A stretch of DNA of 64,000 bases from Photobacterium sp. DA100 (GCF_029223585.1 NZ_CP119423.1:310001-374000), one strand, 5' to 3'. Positions 49,932-60,023 are shown, numbered from the stretch's first letter. Translations and numbers: made by a program. The notes: a model not told the origin generated them from the letters alone.

Positions 49932-50324
49932 ATGGCAGAGAATCAATACTACGGCACTGGTCGCCGCAAAAGCTCAGCTGCTCGCGTTTTCATTAAACCG
50001 GGTACTGGTAACATCGTAATCAACAAGCGCAGCATCGAAGAGTACTTCGGTCGCGAAACTGCTCGCATGGTTGTTCGTCAGCCTCTAGAGCTAGTTGAAA
50101 TGACTGAGAAGCTTGACCTATACATCACTGTTAAAGGTGGTGGTATCACTGGTCAGTCTGGTGCTATCCGTCACGGTATCACTCGCGCTCTTATGGAGTA
50201 CGATGAAACTCTACGTCCTGCTCTACGTGCAGCTGGTTACGTTACTCGTGACGCTCGTCGCGTTGAACGTAAGAAAGTTGGTCTACGTAAAGCACGTCGT
50301 CGTCCACAGTTCTCTAAGCGTTAA
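49932..50324 (+). CDS. rpsI: Small ribosomal subunit protein uS9
   Basis: 130 residues from ATG 49932 ([20 protein letters not shown]), matching the family; the in-frame start at 49917 is upstream of the true one. The C-terminal tail ends in FSKR, which reaches the P-site tRNA. It is cotranscribed with rplM. Confidence 0.98.
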   Translation: MAENQYYGTGRRKSSAARVFIKPGTGNIVINKRSIEEYFGRETARMVVRQPLELVEMTEKLDLYITVKGGGITGQSGAIRHGITRALMEYDETLRPALRAAGYVTRDARRVERKKVGLRKARRRPQFSKR

Positions 50325-50361
50325 TTCAACGCTCCAGATTTTTTCTGGAAACTGTGTGCAA

Positions 50362-50390
50362 AAGCTCAACCTTCGGGTTGGGCTTTTTTA
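50362..50390 (+). terminator. rpsI terminator
   Basis: A 10-bp stem with one G-U pair (50362-50371 with 50376-50385), a TTCG loop, and a run of T. Confidence 0.93.
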
Positions 50391-50744
50391 TTGCCTGAAA
50401 AAGCCGTCGGCTTGTCACATCTAAGCAACAAACCCACCGCATCTAGCCCAGTCTCCGTGTCTTTGTCTGCTCCTTCCTGCAGCTTAAATTTGCTTTACAA
50501 CAGCCGTTTGCATCACACAAAGTAACAAAAAGAACATACCTCTCACATTTGTTGCGAAAAAGTAGCTTTATCTTGTCAAAAAGTGGGGTTTTCTTTATCA
50601 TTTGGCGTGATAAGCAACAGCTTTTAGCCTTCCGGGTTGGAAGGGGTAGCTGTTGTTTCTTTCCGTTGAAAGTTAGCCGTAAGCTCCAGGGACGCACAAG
50701 GACATAATAATAATCCAGAGCGGGAGCACATGGGAGAATGTTGG
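50386..50744 (+). promoter_or_regulatory. petABC promoter and leader
   Basis: After the rpsI terminator, about 180 bases show nothing recognisable. A good sigma-70 promoter follows: TTGTCA at 50573-50578, a 17-base spacer, TATCAT at 50596-50601. A TTATCA-N7-TGATAA dyad (50595-50613) covers the -10 and start point. The leader holds a long hairpin (50615-50655: outer 8 bp, inner CCTTCC with GGAAGG) followed by T-rich sequence. These suggest regulation at both initiation and leader level. Confidence 0.65.
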
Positions 50745-51335
50745 ATGAGCAATGCGCCAGTAAGTAACGGCCGACGCCGCTTCCTGACTGCGACGACTTC
50801 GGTTGTTGGAGGCTTAGGTGCAGCCGCTGTAGCCGTGCCTTTTATCAAATCATGGAACCCGAGCGCGAAAGCAAAAGCCGCGGGTGCACCAGTTGAAGTT
50901 GATATCAGCAAGTTGGAAGAAGGCCAGATGGTTCGCGTCGAGTGGCGTGGCAAACCTGTCTGGGTGGTCCGCCGTAGCGATGCTGTTTTAAAAGAATTGG
51001 GTGGCCATGATGGCCAGCTTCGCGATCCGTCGTCGGCGGAACCGCAGCAGCCCGGATATGCCCAAAATAAATTTCGTTCAGTTAAGCCTGAAATCTTTCT
51101 AGCCGTAGGTATCTGTACCCACCTTGGCTGTTCACCGACCTATTTACCGAATACCTTCAGTGAGCAGGTCAGCGGTATTTCAGCCGGTTTCTTCTGCCCG
51201 TGTCACGGATCGAAGTTCGATATGGCTGGCCGGGTCTTTGCCGGGGTGCCTGCACCATTGAACCTGGTCGTGCCGCCTCATACGTTCCTGGATGATAATA
51301 CCATTCTGGTCGGTGTTGATGAGGAGGTTGCCTAA
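50745..51335 (+). CDS. petA: Rieske iron-sulfur subunit of cytochrome bc1
   Basis: 196 residues from ATG 50745 ([14 protein letters not shown]); an in-frame ATG at 50730 would add five residues. The twin-arginine motif RRRFL precedes the single membrane helix. The 2Fe-2S ligands are in CTHLGC and CPCHGS. It carries electrons from ubiquinol to cytochrome c1 in the periplasm. Its stop overlaps the petB start in TAATG. Confidence 0.97.
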   Translation: MSNAPVSNGRRRFLTATTSVVGGLGAAAVAVPFIKSWNPSAKAKAAGAPVEVDISKLEEGQMVRVEWRGKPVWVVRRSDAVLKELGGHDGQLRDPSSAEPQQPGYAQNKFRSVKPEIFLAVGICTHLGCSPTYLPNTFSEQVSGISAGFFCPCHGSKFDMAGRVFAGVPAPLNLVVPPHTFLDDNTILVGVDEEVA

Positions 51336-52600
51336 TGGAAGCGTTACTTGGATGGGTTGAGAAACGCCTGCCTGTGATGAATGCCTACCGCAAGCATTTG
51401 TCAGAGTACCCGATGCCGAAGAACTTCAACTTCTGGTATCTGTTCGGCTCGCTGGCCATGCTGGTCTTGGTCAACCAGATCATTACCGGGATCTGGCTGA
51501 CCATGAACTACGTGCCGTCCGGCGAGGGGGCCTTCGCCTCGATCGAGTACATCATGCGCGATGTTGAGTACGGATGGCTGCTGCGCTACATGCACTCGAC
51601 CGGCGCCTCGGCATTTTTTGTCGTGGTCTACTTGCACATGTTCCGTGGCTTGATTTACGGTTCATACCAGAAACCCCGCGAACTGCTGTGGCTGTTCGGG
51701 ATGTTGATTTTCTTGGTACTGATGGCCGAAGCCTTCATGGGCTACCTACTGCCGTGGGGCCAGATGTCTTACTGGGGAGCTCAGGTTATCATCTCGCTAT
51801 TCGGCGCGATCCCTGTGATCGGCGATGATCTGACGCTGTGGATCCGGGGTGACTATGTGATTTCCGGGGCGACCCTGAACCGCTTCTTCGCGCTTCACGT
51901 TATCGCACTGCCTATCGTACTGCTGCTGCTGGTTGTGCTGCATATCCTGGCACTGCACGAAGTGGGTTCGAACAACCCAGATGGCATCGAAACCAAGCTG
52001 CCGAAAGGTACCAAGGGCGATGGCTACAAGACCCAGTTCCCGTTCCACGAGTACTACAGCAAGAAGTACGACATTATCGACTCGATTCCTTTCCACCCAT
52101 ACGGGACGGTAAAAGATATGGTCGGTATTGCGGTATTCGCCTTCCTGTTCAGCTACGTGATCTTCTTCAACCCTGAGATGGGCGGCTACTTCCTTGAGCC
52201 ACCTAACTTTGAGGCGGCCAACCCGCTGAAGACCCCTGAGCACATCGCACCGGTATGGTACTTCACACCGTTCTACGCCATCTTGCGTGCGGTGCCGGAC
52301 AAGCTGCTGGGTGTTGTCGCGATGGGAGCCTCGATTGTTGCCCTGTTCCTGCTGCCTTGGCTTGACCGCTGTAAGGTGCGTTCTTACCGCTACCGTAGCA
52401 AGTTGCATTTGGCCAACATCGTCCAGTTCACCATCAGCTTTATTGCACTGGGGATCCTGGGGGCGCTGCCTGCAACACCGACGTACACTATCCTGGCGCA
52501 GATCTTCAGCTTTGCGTACTTCATGTTCTTCGTCCTGCTGTTCTTCTACAGCAAGAATGAAGCAACCAAACCGCTACCAGAGAGGGTAACATTCAAATGA
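51335..52600 (+). CDS. petB: Cytochrome b subunit of cytochrome bc1
   Basis: 421 residues with eight membrane helices. Haem-ligand His pairs lie in helix B (RYMHSTGASAFFVVVYLHMFR) and helix D (FALHVIALP and LHILALHEVGS). The quinol-oxidation site motif PEW is represented by APVWYFTPFYAILRA. It is the membrane core of the Q cycle. Confidence 0.97.
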   Translation: MEALLGWVEKRLPVMNAYRKHLSEYPMPKNFNFWYLFGSLAMLVLVNQIITGIWLTMNYVPSGEGAFASIEYIMRDVEYGWLLRYMHSTGASAFFVVVYLHMFRGLIYGSYQKPRELLWLFGMLIFLVLMAEAFMGYLLPWGQMSYWGAQVIISLFGAIPVIGDDLTLWIRGDYVISGATLNRFFALHVIALPIVLLLLVVLHILALHEVGSNNPDGIETKLPKGTKGDGYKTQFPFHEYYSKKYDIIDSIPFHPYGTVKDMVGIAVFAFLFSYVIFFNPEMGGYFLEPPNFEAANPLKTPEHIAPVWYFTPFYAILRAVPDKLLGVVAMGASIVALFLLPWLDRCKVRSYRYRSKLHLANIVQFTISFIALGILGALPATPTYTILAQIFSFAYFMFFVLLFFYSKNEATKPLPERVTFK

Positions 52601-53334
52601 AGAAGTTGATTGTAATGCTATTTGCCCTGCTGCCGTCTCTGGCTATGGCGGCGGGCCCATCGGTGCCGCTGGACAAGGCAGGCAATGATCTGACGGATAA
52701 AGCGTCGCTGCAGCGCGGTGCCCAAACCTTTATGAATTACTGCTTTGGCTGTCATGCGACCCAGTACCAGCGCTACGAGCGGGTGGCGACGGATCTCGGG
52801 ATCCCGGCCGAGCTGATGAAGGAGCACATGATCTTCGATCCTGAAGCTAAAATCGGTGATTTGATGGTCAATGCCATTCCGACCGAATACGCGGCAGCCT
52901 CGTTCGGGGCGCCGGCACCGGATCTGACCATGGTGGCTCGTGTTCGCGGCAGTGACTGGATCTATACTTACCTGCGCTCCTTCTACGCGGATCCTAGCCG
53001 TCCGTTTGGGGTCAACAACGTGGTGTTCCCGAGCGTGGGCATGCCCCACGTACTGGAAGAGCTGCAGGGGGTACCGACCAAGGTGTACGAAACCCGCCTG
53101 ATTGACGGGGAAGAAGTACAGGAATACGTCGGGATCAAGTCTGACGGCACGGGTGAGCTGAATGATGACGAATATGACGAGGCGGTACGCGATCTGGTCA
53201 ACTTCCTCGAATATTCAGCCGAGCCGATGAAATTGGAACGCCAGCGCTTGGGTTACTGGGTGATGGGCTTTATCGTCGTATTCTTTGTACTAACATTACT
53301 GTTGAAGAAAGAATATTGGCGTGATGTCCACTGA
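52597..53334 (+). CDS. petC: Cytochrome c1 subunit of cytochrome bc1
   Basis: 245 residues with a signal peptide ending near MAAG (about 19), covalent haem motif Cys49-Phe-Gly-Cys52-His53, and a C-terminal membrane anchor (about 220-238). It passes electrons from the Rieske protein to soluble or membrane c-type cytochromes. It overlaps petB by 4 bases. Confidence 0.97.
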   Translation: MKKLIVMLFALLPSLAMAAGPSVPLDKAGNDLTDKASLQRGAQTFMNYCFGCHATQYQRYERVATDLGIPAELMKEHMIFDPEAKIGDLMVNAIPTEYAAASFGAPAPDLTMVARVRGSDWIYTYLRSFYADPSRPFGVNNVVFPSVGMPHVLEELQGVPTKVYETRLIDGEEVQEYVGIKSDGTGELNDDEYDEAVRDLVNFLEYSAEPMKLERQRLGYWVMGFIVVFFVLTLLLKKEYWRDVH

Positions 53335-53361
53335 TCAGGTAATCTAGTGGGTTAGAATCTC

Positions 53362-53392
53362 GCAATGGGGGCCGGTGCCCCCGTTGCTTTTT
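53362..53392 (+). terminator. petABC terminator
   Basis: An 11-bp GC-rich stem with one G-U pair (53362-53372 with 53377-53387), a CGGT loop and five T residues. Confidence 0.93.
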
Positions 53393-53419
53393 GTGTATTT
53401 AAGTATACTGGAGGGGTTA

Positions 53420-54058
53420 ATGGCTGTTGCTGCCAATAAACGCTCTGTGATGACTCTGTATTCTGATGCTTCTGACATCTACAGCCATCAGGTGCGTATC
53501 GTACTAGCAGAAAAAGGTGTAAGTGTTGAAATCGAGCTGGTTGACCCAAACAACCTGCCTGAGGACTTGCTAGACCTAAACCCGTACAACTCTGTGCCGA
53601 CTTTGGTTGACCGTGAGCTTGCACTTTACCAAGCAAGCATCATTATGGAGTATCTGGATGAGCGTTTCCCTCATCCACCGTTGATGCCTGTTTACCCTGT
53701 TGCTCGTGGTAACAGCCGTTTGATGATGTACCGTATCGAACGTAACTGGTACACATTGGCTGAAAAAGTAAATAAAGGAACTGCCGACGAAGCTGAGAAG
53801 GCACGTAAGCAGCTGCGCGAAGAGCTGTTGGCTCTTGCTCCTGTATTTGCTGAGTTCCCATACTTCATGAGCGAAGAGTTCAGCTTGGTTGACTGTTACC
53901 TGGCTCCGCTACTGTGGCGCTTGCCTGAAATGGGTATCGAGCTGACCGGTGCTGGCGCCAAGGAAGTGAAAAACTACATGACCCGCGTTTTCGAGCGTGA
54001 TTCATTCCTGGCCTCATTGACTGAAGCAGAGCGCGAAATGCGTTTGGCTGGCAAGTAA
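53420..54058 (+). CDS. sspA: Stringent starvation protein A
   Basis: 212 residues from ATG 53420 with GGAGGGG just upstream; starts further up are not in homologues. A thioredoxin-like N domain and a GST-like C domain are present, with the PHPPLMPVYPVARG surface motif needed for RNA polymerase binding. It aids expression of starvation and virulence genes. Codon bias shows high expression. It shares one base with sspB. Confidence 0.96.
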   Translation: MAVAANKRSVMTLYSDASDIYSHQVRIVLAEKGVSVEIELVDPNNLPEDLLDLNPYNSVPTLVDRELALYQASIIMEYLDERFPHPPLMPVYPVARGNSRLMMYRIERNWYTLAEKVNKGTADEAEKARKQLREELLALAPVFAEFPYFMSEEFSLVDCYLAPLLWRLPEMGIELTGAGAKEVKNYMTRVFERDSFLASLTEAEREMRLAGK

Positions 54059-54552
54059 TGATGGACATCGACAACATGACACCGCGTCGACCGTATTTGC
54101 TGCGTGCTTTTTATGATTGGCTGGTAGATAACGATCTGACCCCGCACTTGGTGGTGGATGCGACGCTACCGGGTGTCAAGGTTCCGATGGAATTTGTCAG
54201 TGATGGGCAGATTGTCCTGAACATTGCGCCGCGCGCAGTGGGCAACTTGGAGCTGGGCAACGAGGCGATCAGTTTCAGCGCCCGTTTCAGCGGTCGGCCT
54301 CACTCGGTGATCGTTCCGCTGTATGCTGCCATGGCGATTTATGCGCGTGAAAATGGCGCTGGTACGATGTTCGAACCAGATCCGGCCTATGCGACGGATA
54401 TGGCGGACATCGAAGAGCTAGATGGTATCGAGGAGCAGCCACAGGATACCCTGTCGTCTGTTGAATCGGTGGCTGAAGCCGTATCGGACATCGAGCCTGA
54501 CGATGAACCACCGCGCCCGCGCGGCCGTCCGAGCCTGCGCGTCGTGAAATAA
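54058..54552 (+). CDS. sspB: ClpXP adaptor SspB
   Basis: 164 residues: a folded ssrA-tag binding domain (about 8-110), an acidic disordered linker (about 120-150) and the conserved C-terminal tail RGRPSLRVVK that docks on ClpX. It brings ssrA-tagged and RseA fragments to ClpXP. Alternative start at ATG 54061. Overlap with sspA shows coupling. Confidence 0.96.
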   Translation: MMDIDNMTPRRPYLLRAFYDWLVDNDLTPHLVVDATLPGVKVPMEFVSDGQIVLNIAPRAVGNLELGNEAISFSARFSGRPHSVIVPLYAAMAIYARENGAGTMFEPDPAYATDMADIEELDGIEEQPQDTLSSVESVAEAVSDIEPDDEPPRPRGRPSLRVVK

Positions 54553-54575
54553 TCACACGGTCAAATAACCCAATT

Positions 54576-54606
54576 AAAAAACGCAGCTATCGCTGCGTTT
54601 TTTTTG
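54576..54606. terminator. sspB terminator, bidirectional
   Basis: A 7-bp core stem (54581-54587 with 54592-54598) flanked by runs of A and T that extend pairing. It lies between the converging sspB and dolP genes and can serve both. Confidence 0.92.
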
Positions 54607-54628
54607 GGGTCAATTCTCGTCTTAATCC

Positions 54629-55168
54629 CTATTCCTTGGGGTATTCAAATACCTTGACCACTTTCTTGACGCCCGAAACGTTGCGGGCGATGTCGGCGGC
54701 AATATTGCCCTGCTCGCGGCTGACATAGCCGAGCAGGAAGACTTCCTGGCCTTCGGTGATCACCTTGATGGTGGCATTGCCCAACTGCTTGCTGCCAATA
54801 AGCTGGGCTTTGACCTTGGTAGTCAGCCAGCCGTCCTTGCTGACTTCACCCAGTTGGGGCAGCGGGCGGATCTGGATTTGGTTGTAGACCGTATTGACGT
54901 TTTTCAGCTCACGGACTTGCTGCTCCAATTGGCGGCTGTAGGTTTGTTCGGTCGCCTGACCAACCAGCAGTACTTTACCTTCCATGGCGATGGCGTTGAC
55001 CCGGGTGTGCTGACGGTACGGTGGCTTATTGGCGAGGCCTCCGACCTCCATTTCAATTTCCTGATCATACCATTGCTGCTTGGTCGAGCGGGTATCGGCT
55101 GGATCCAGAGCCGCGCAGGCTTGCAGGCCCAGTGCCAGTAGGAGAACAATTAGCGGACGCCAGTTCAT
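54629..55168 (-). CDS. dolP: Outer-membrane lipoprotein DolP (YraP)
   Basis: 179 residues with a lipoprotein signal, lipobox LQAC (Cys18), then two BON domains (about 40-100 and 110-175). DolP binds anionic phospholipid at the division site and supports outer-membrane integrity and BamA function. In enterobacteria it is sigma-E controlled; no clear sigma-E promoter is seen immediately upstream here, and it probably shares a transcript with diaA. Confidence 0.94.
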   Translation of the reverse strand: MNWRPLIVLLLALGLQACAALDPADTRSTKQQWYDQEIEMEVGGLANKPPYRQHTRVNAIAMEGKVLLVGQATEQTYSRQLEQQVRELKNVNTVYNQIQIRPLPQLGEVSKDGWLTTKVKAQLIGSKQLGNATIKVITEGQEVFLLGYVSREQGNIAADIARNVSGVKKVVKVFEYPKE

Positions 55169-55189
55169 GATTACCTTCCTTGTGTGGCT

Positions 55190-55783
<594 letters not shown>

Positions 55784-56152
55784 TTAACCTTCTACTAGGG
55801 TGTTGGTAAACCATTCGATTTGCGGTGGTGTGCCTTCAAGCGATACCACATCAAATCGAAACTCAGTGTGTTCAATGGCCAGGCCATTTTTCTTTAGCCA
55901 CAACAAGGCTGCACGTTTAACGCGTTGTTGTTTACGCCAGTTTACCGCTTCTGCGGCAGAACCGTAATGGTTGTTTTTGCGGAATTTGACTTCGACGAAG
56001 ACCCAGCACTGGCGATGGCGCATGATCAGGTCGATTTCGCCACTGCGGCACTGGAAGTTGCGGGTGTGGGGGAGCAGGCCATGGCGGCAGAGGTACTGCT
56101 CGGCCATGGCCTCGTAGGTTTGTCCTTGCTGGCGCTTATTGAGCGGGCTCAA
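55784..56152 (-). CDS. yraN: YraN, UPF0102 nuclease-like protein
   Basis: 122 residues of the restriction-endonuclease-like fold with E and QxK-type residues in GEIDLIMRH and VFVEVKFRK. The motif is intact, but the activity is not established for this family. Its start overlaps the lpoA 3' end by 17 bases and it lies 3 bases before diaA. Confidence 0.9.
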   Translation of the reverse strand: MSPLNKRQQGQTYEAMAEQYLCRHGLLPHTRNFQCRSGEIDLIMRHRQCWVFVEVKFRKNNHYGSAAEAVNWRKQQRVKRAALLWLKKNGLAIEHTEFRFDVVSLEGTPPQIEWFTNTLVEG

Positions 56153-57971
56153 TACCGTTCCCGGTATAGATCGCCCAGCTTAGCTGACGCTGGATCACAC
56201 AGTGGTCATCGAGGCTTAGCTGGCCGGTATTACCCTGGGTGGTGTAGTTATCGACCACACGCATTTGCGGCAGTTCGGAAACCATCTTGTAGGCGTCCAT
56301 CCCGAAGGCATGAAGGCGGACATCGGTATTCCTGCTATCTGGCCACAGCTCTTCATAGCGGTTCATGAAATTGTGGTTGGCGTCGATCAGCAACGGGATA
56401 TCGCTGAACTCGATACCTCGGATTTCAGAAGTATCCGCGGTACGATCCGGGTAGCTGCGTGAGCTGGCGTAAAGCTTCGGCTGCGAGGCATCCGGGTTGA
56501 TAGCCACTTCGATAAACGGCTTGAGCAGGGTCAGCTCGTTGACATTGGCGATCAGGTAAACCGCATCGGTATCACGGCGGCTGCGAGGCTCGGCTTCAAG
56601 CTCCATTCCCAGTACCTGCTGCATCTGCTGGATGCGGCTTTGGCTGTCGGTGAGACCAAATACTGCAGCAATTTCCTGCTGGATTTGTTTGCGCGAGCTG
56701 AACTGGCGGGTCGCCGGTGTATTGCCGGTCAGTTGCTGCCACTGCTCGATGAAGGCGTTGCTAACGCGGCTGCCGAAGCTGTTGCCCGGAGCCAGCACCA
56801 TCGGGTACTGGTGCCCCTTGGCAAAGAGGTGGCGGGCGGCCTGCTCCGCTTCCTGCTCCGGAGAAAGCGAGAAGTAGCACGCATTGTTCTGGGTCAGTTG
56901 GCTCGGATCCGGCTCGTTGAGGGCGAGCAAGGCAATGTTGCTGTTGTTGGCTCGCTGGAACTCGGTGATTTTTTCCTTACGAAGGGGACCTATCACCATC
57001 TCGACGCCGCTTTGCTCCAGCTTGGCCATGATGGAAGCCATGGTTTCCGCTTCCGTGTCGTAGACCGTCAGCTCGGTTTGGGCCTCACGGCCGGTGTCGT
57101 CGAGCATGGCATTGATAAAGCCATCGCGAACGGCTTTGCCCGATTGTTCAAAGCGGCCGGATAGCGGTAGCAGCAGGGCAACATTGTCGAGCTGGGCAAT
57201 TTCCAGTGACATAATACTGTCGAGATCGGTCGGCAGGTATTGATTGGCCGGGTGGTAAGGGTGGCTACCCAGCCACTCCTCGACCATCGACTTGAGCTTG
57301 ACCGGACGCTGTGAATAGGTATTTTTTAGCACTGCCAGCTGGATCCAGCCGCGCAACACTTCTTCATCGCCAGCCAGGGTTACCGACTGGAGCTGATTGT
57401 TGTTGTAGTTGGCCAGATCCTGCCACAGGTTCTGCCAGTTCGCTGCTTTCTGGTCATTGTTCAGGTACTGATCCAATGCCGTACGCGATCGGGCGGCGCT
57501 GAGAGGCTGGTTGGTCTGGCGGTAAAGTTCTGCGCGCAGCATGTGGTAGCGCAGGTACTGGCTATCGGCCAGTGTCCACCATGGCTGGAAGTTGAGCGAA
57601 TCAAGGGCAGCTTTGGGCTGGCCTTGCTGGTAGCGCAGGGTTGCGCGTGCCAGCTGCCATTCGGCCATCTGCAGCGGATCCATGTTCATTCTGCTCAAGC
57701 GGGTAGCCAGCTGTTCGGCTTGGCCCCACTGGCCTTCCTTGATCAGCGCCTTGAGCGCCAGGATATTCCAGTTGATGCTCTGGGCACCTTCACTTGACTC
57801 GGCTTTGATCAGATAATTGGCTGCGCTATCAGTAGCGGCGGCTGTAATATCGGTGGCCACGACCGGCTGGTTAGAAGTACTACAGCTTGCCAGAAGTACG
57901 GCAAGGGCTACAGGGGCTAACAGTCGTGATACACTTTTACGCTTATGGGTAAAATTGAGCATTGAATTCAT
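56136..57971 (-). CDS. lpoA: PBP1a activator lipoprotein LpoA
   Basis: 611 residues. Lipobox LLASC gives Cys30 from ATG 57971 (ATG 57962 is also possible). There is an N-terminal TPR-like helical domain (about 45-250) and a C-terminal periplasmic-binding-protein fold (about 255-600) with the VALLLPLSGRFEQSGKAVRDGF start. LpoA reaches from the outer membrane to activate PBP1a transpeptidase. It diverges from rsmI across 52 bases. Confidence 0.95.
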   Translation of the reverse strand: MNSMLNFTHKRKSVSRLLAPVALAVLLASCSTSNQPVVATDITAAATDSAANYLIKAESSEGAQSINWNILALKALIKEGQWGQAEQLATRLSRMNMDPLQMAEWQLARATLRYQQGQPKAALDSLNFQPWWTLADSQYLRYHMLRAELYRQTNQPLSAARSRTALDQYLNNDQKAANWQNLWQDLANYNNNQLQSVTLAGDEEVLRGWIQLAVLKNTYSQRPVKLKSMVEEWLGSHPYHPANQYLPTDLDSIMSLEIAQLDNVALLLPLSGRFEQSGKAVRDGFINAMLDDTGREAQTELTVYDTEAETMASIMAKLEQSGVEMVIGPLRKEKITEFQRANNSNIALLALNEPDPSQLTQNNACYFSLSPEQEAEQAARHLFAKGHQYPMVLAPGNSFGSRVSNAFIEQWQQLTGNTPATRQFSSRKQIQQEIAAVFGLTDSQSRIQQMQQVLGMELEAEPRSRRDTDAVYLIANVNELTLLKPFIEVAINPDASQPKLYASSRSYPDRTADTSEIRGIEFSDIPLLIDANHNFMNRYEELWPDSRNTDVRLHAFGMDAYKMVSELPQMRVVDNYTTQGNTGQLSLDDHCVIQRQLSWAIYTGNGIEPAQ

Positions 57972-58023
57972 TCAACTGTGACAAATTACTCTCTATATTA
58001 ATTGCAGATGAGATCTTAGACAA

Positions 58024-58884
58024 ATGAGTGAGACCAATTCATGCACGGTAGATGTCGCAACTTTGTACATCGTACCTACACCAATCGGTAATTTGGCGGA
58101 CATCACGCAGCGTGCATTGGACGTATTGGCAAATGTCGATCTGATTGCCGCCGAGGATACGCGACATACCTCGCGCCTGCTGACCCATTTTTCGATCTCG
58201 ACCCGCACCTTTGCGCTTCACGATCACAATGAGCAGCAAAAAGCTGACTACCTGATCGAAAAACTTCAGGCTGGTACCAGTATCGCTCTTGTGTCCGATG
58301 CCGGTACGCCGCTGATCAGTGATCCAGGATACCATCTTGTCAACCGTTGTCGTCAGGCGGGTGTTAAAGTTGTCCCTCTTCCTGGGCCTTGTGCGGTTGT
58401 GACGGCGCTCAGCGGGGCCGGCCTGCCGTCCGACCGCTTCAGCTTCGAGGGCTTTTTGCCGCCAAAAAGCAAGGGGCGCCGTGATCGCTTCCAGGCTCTG
58501 GCCAATGACGAGCGCACCATGATTTTCTATGAATCACCGCATCGCATCATGGACTCGCTGGCAGATATGCTGGCCGTGCTGGGCCCCGACCGCCAGGTGG
58601 TGCTGGCGCGCGAGCTGACCAAAACCTACGAAACTATCCATGGGGCACCGCTGGGCGAGCTGATTGAGTGGCTGGGCGAAGACAGTAACCGGACCCGGGG
58701 CGAAATGGTCCTGCTGGTGGCCGGGCATCGCGCCGAGAAAGAAGAGTTGCCGGCCGATGCGCTGCGCACCCTGGGGCTGCTGGTCAAAGAGTTGCCGCTG
58801 AAAAAGGCGGCGGCGCTGGCGGCGGAGATCCACGGGGTCAAGAAGAACGCGCTGTATAAGTGGGGACTTGAAAACCTCGATTAA
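58024..58884 (+). CDS. rsmI: 16S rRNA 2'-O-methyltransferase RsmI
   Basis: 286 residues of the tetrapyrrole-methylase fold. Motifs [38 protein letters not shown] and [17 protein letters not shown] are present. It methylates C1402 of 16S rRNA using SAM. The pairing with divergent lpoA is the usual arrangement in gammaproteobacteria. Confidence 0.97.
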   Translation: MSETNSCTVDVATLYIVPTPIGNLADITQRALDVLANVDLIAAEDTRHTSRLLTHFSISTRTFALHDHNEQQKADYLIEKLQAGTSIALVSDAGTPLISDPGYHLVNRCRQAGVKVVPLPGPCAVVTALSGAGLPSDRFSFEGFLPPKSKGRRDRFQALANDERTMIFYESPHRIMDSLADMLAVLGPDRQVVLARELTKTYETIHGAPLGELIEWLGEDSNRTRGEMVLLVAGHRAEKEELPADALRTLGLLVKELPLKKAAALAAEIHGVKKNALYKWGLENLD

Positions 58885-58950
58885 CGGTCCTATGTGGCTA
58901 TGGCCCTATGGGTAAACAGTGATTTGCCTGACTAAATAATATCGATAAAG

Positions 58951-58982
58951 AAATCCCCGAACCAAAATCGGGGATTTTTATA
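58951..58982 (+). terminator. rsmI terminator
   Basis: A 10-bp stem (58951-58960 with 58968-58977), a 7-base loop and T residues. It resembles the murA terminator in sequence (AAATCC...GGGGATTTTT). Confidence 0.9.
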
Positions 58983-59067
58983 TGCTTACAAAGTTTTGCT
59001 CACATAATTATAATATGCCTTGGGAAACAAAGGGCATTGACAAGATGAATGGATGAATCAATCTTGC

Positions 59068-59243
59068 ACAGCACCACAGCACCACAGCACCACAGCACCA
59101 CAGCACCACAGCACCACAGCACCACAGCACCACAGCACCACAGCACCACAGCACCACAGCACCACAGCACCACAGCACCACAGCACCACAGCACCACAGC
59201 ACCACAGCACCACAGCACCACAGCACCACAGCACCACAGCACC
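59068..59243. repeat. Twenty-two tandem copies of ACAGCACC
   Basis: Twenty-two uninterrupted perfect copies of the 8-base unit ACAGCACC, 176 bases. The array ends about 70 bases before the rnpB -10 element. A shorter array of the same unit lies at 44636-44707. The unit is not a multiple of three, so every frame stays open with an 8-residue period. There are no spacers, so it is not a CRISPR array. Confidence 0.98.
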
Positions 59244-59311
59244 GCTGTTGCTATTTCCACCGCTTCGCGTTTTTGTAGGATTTTTCACTGGTAACTGTGA
59301 GCCAAGTCCTA

Positions 59312-59317
59312 TACAAT
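59312..59317 (+). promoter_or_regulatory. rnpB promoter -10 element
   Basis: TACAAT ends 10 bases before the predicted RNA start, and the bases between (CGCCCGCCT) form a GC-rich discriminator of the kind linked with stringent control. No good -35 element is seen at the right spacing. Confidence 0.6.
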
Positions 59318-59326
59318 CGCCCGCCT

Positions 59327-59712
<386 letters not shown>

Positions 59713-59723
59713 CCTTTAAGCAT

Positions 59724-59770
59724 AAAAGGTGATGCGAGGTCTCTTGCGAGACGTTGCATCACCTTTTGTC
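59724..59770 (+). terminator. rnpB terminator with nested hairpin
   Basis: A 12-bp outer stem (59724-59735 with 59756-59767) encloses a 5-bp inner stem (59739-59743 with 59748-59752, TTGC loop). The outer right arm ends in TTTT. Confidence 0.9.
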
Positions 59771-59853
59771 GTTTTGGGCTCGGTGACACCGCCGTGATCC
59801 CCCTTAGCCTCCGCAATTAATTTCAAGTGATTGTTAGAATTGCGGCCCTCGGC

Positions 59854-59883
59854 TTGACATCTTTTTTATCAAATACGTACACT
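59854..59883 (+). promoter_or_regulatory. Promoter of the rsmH-ftsL-ftsI-murE cluster
   Basis: A perfect TTGACA at 59854-59859, an 18-base spacer and TACACT at 59878-59883. A single TGGGA, the word used in MraZ operators, lies at 59890-59894. No mraZ gene is present between rnpB and rsmH. Confidence 0.8.
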
Positions 59884-60023
59884 TTGCGGTGGGAATTTGC
59901 GGAAAATTCTTTTAAAACAGTGTTTTAATAGTCTAAGTTTATGAATTTCCACTGTTACTGGATTTTATGCTGGCTTGTTGTCTAACGGGTTGGCACGCTT
60001 TTACAAGAGCTGAAGAACTACTT

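Larger units (their letters stand above)
58885..59326. other. rsmI-rnpB gap
   Basis: 442 bases. They hold the 10-mer GGCCCTATGG at 58902-58911, the rsmI terminator, about 85 bases of AT-rich sequence with no motif, the 176-base octamer array, and the rnpB promoter. The open frames across the array on both strands are low-complexity artefacts. Confidence 0.85.

Noticed and set aside
53404..53409. TATACT as the sspA -10 element
   Set aside because: It would put the RNA start about 4 bases before the ATG and remove the good ribosome site GGAGGGG.
59068..59243. CRISPR array
   Set aside because: The units are 8 bases, directly adjacent, with no spacers and no cas genes in the window.
59985..60005. 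Sigma-54 promoter (TTGGCACG...) before rsmH
   Set aside because: The -12 GC element is missing at the required spacing and a strong sigma-70 promoter lies upstream.
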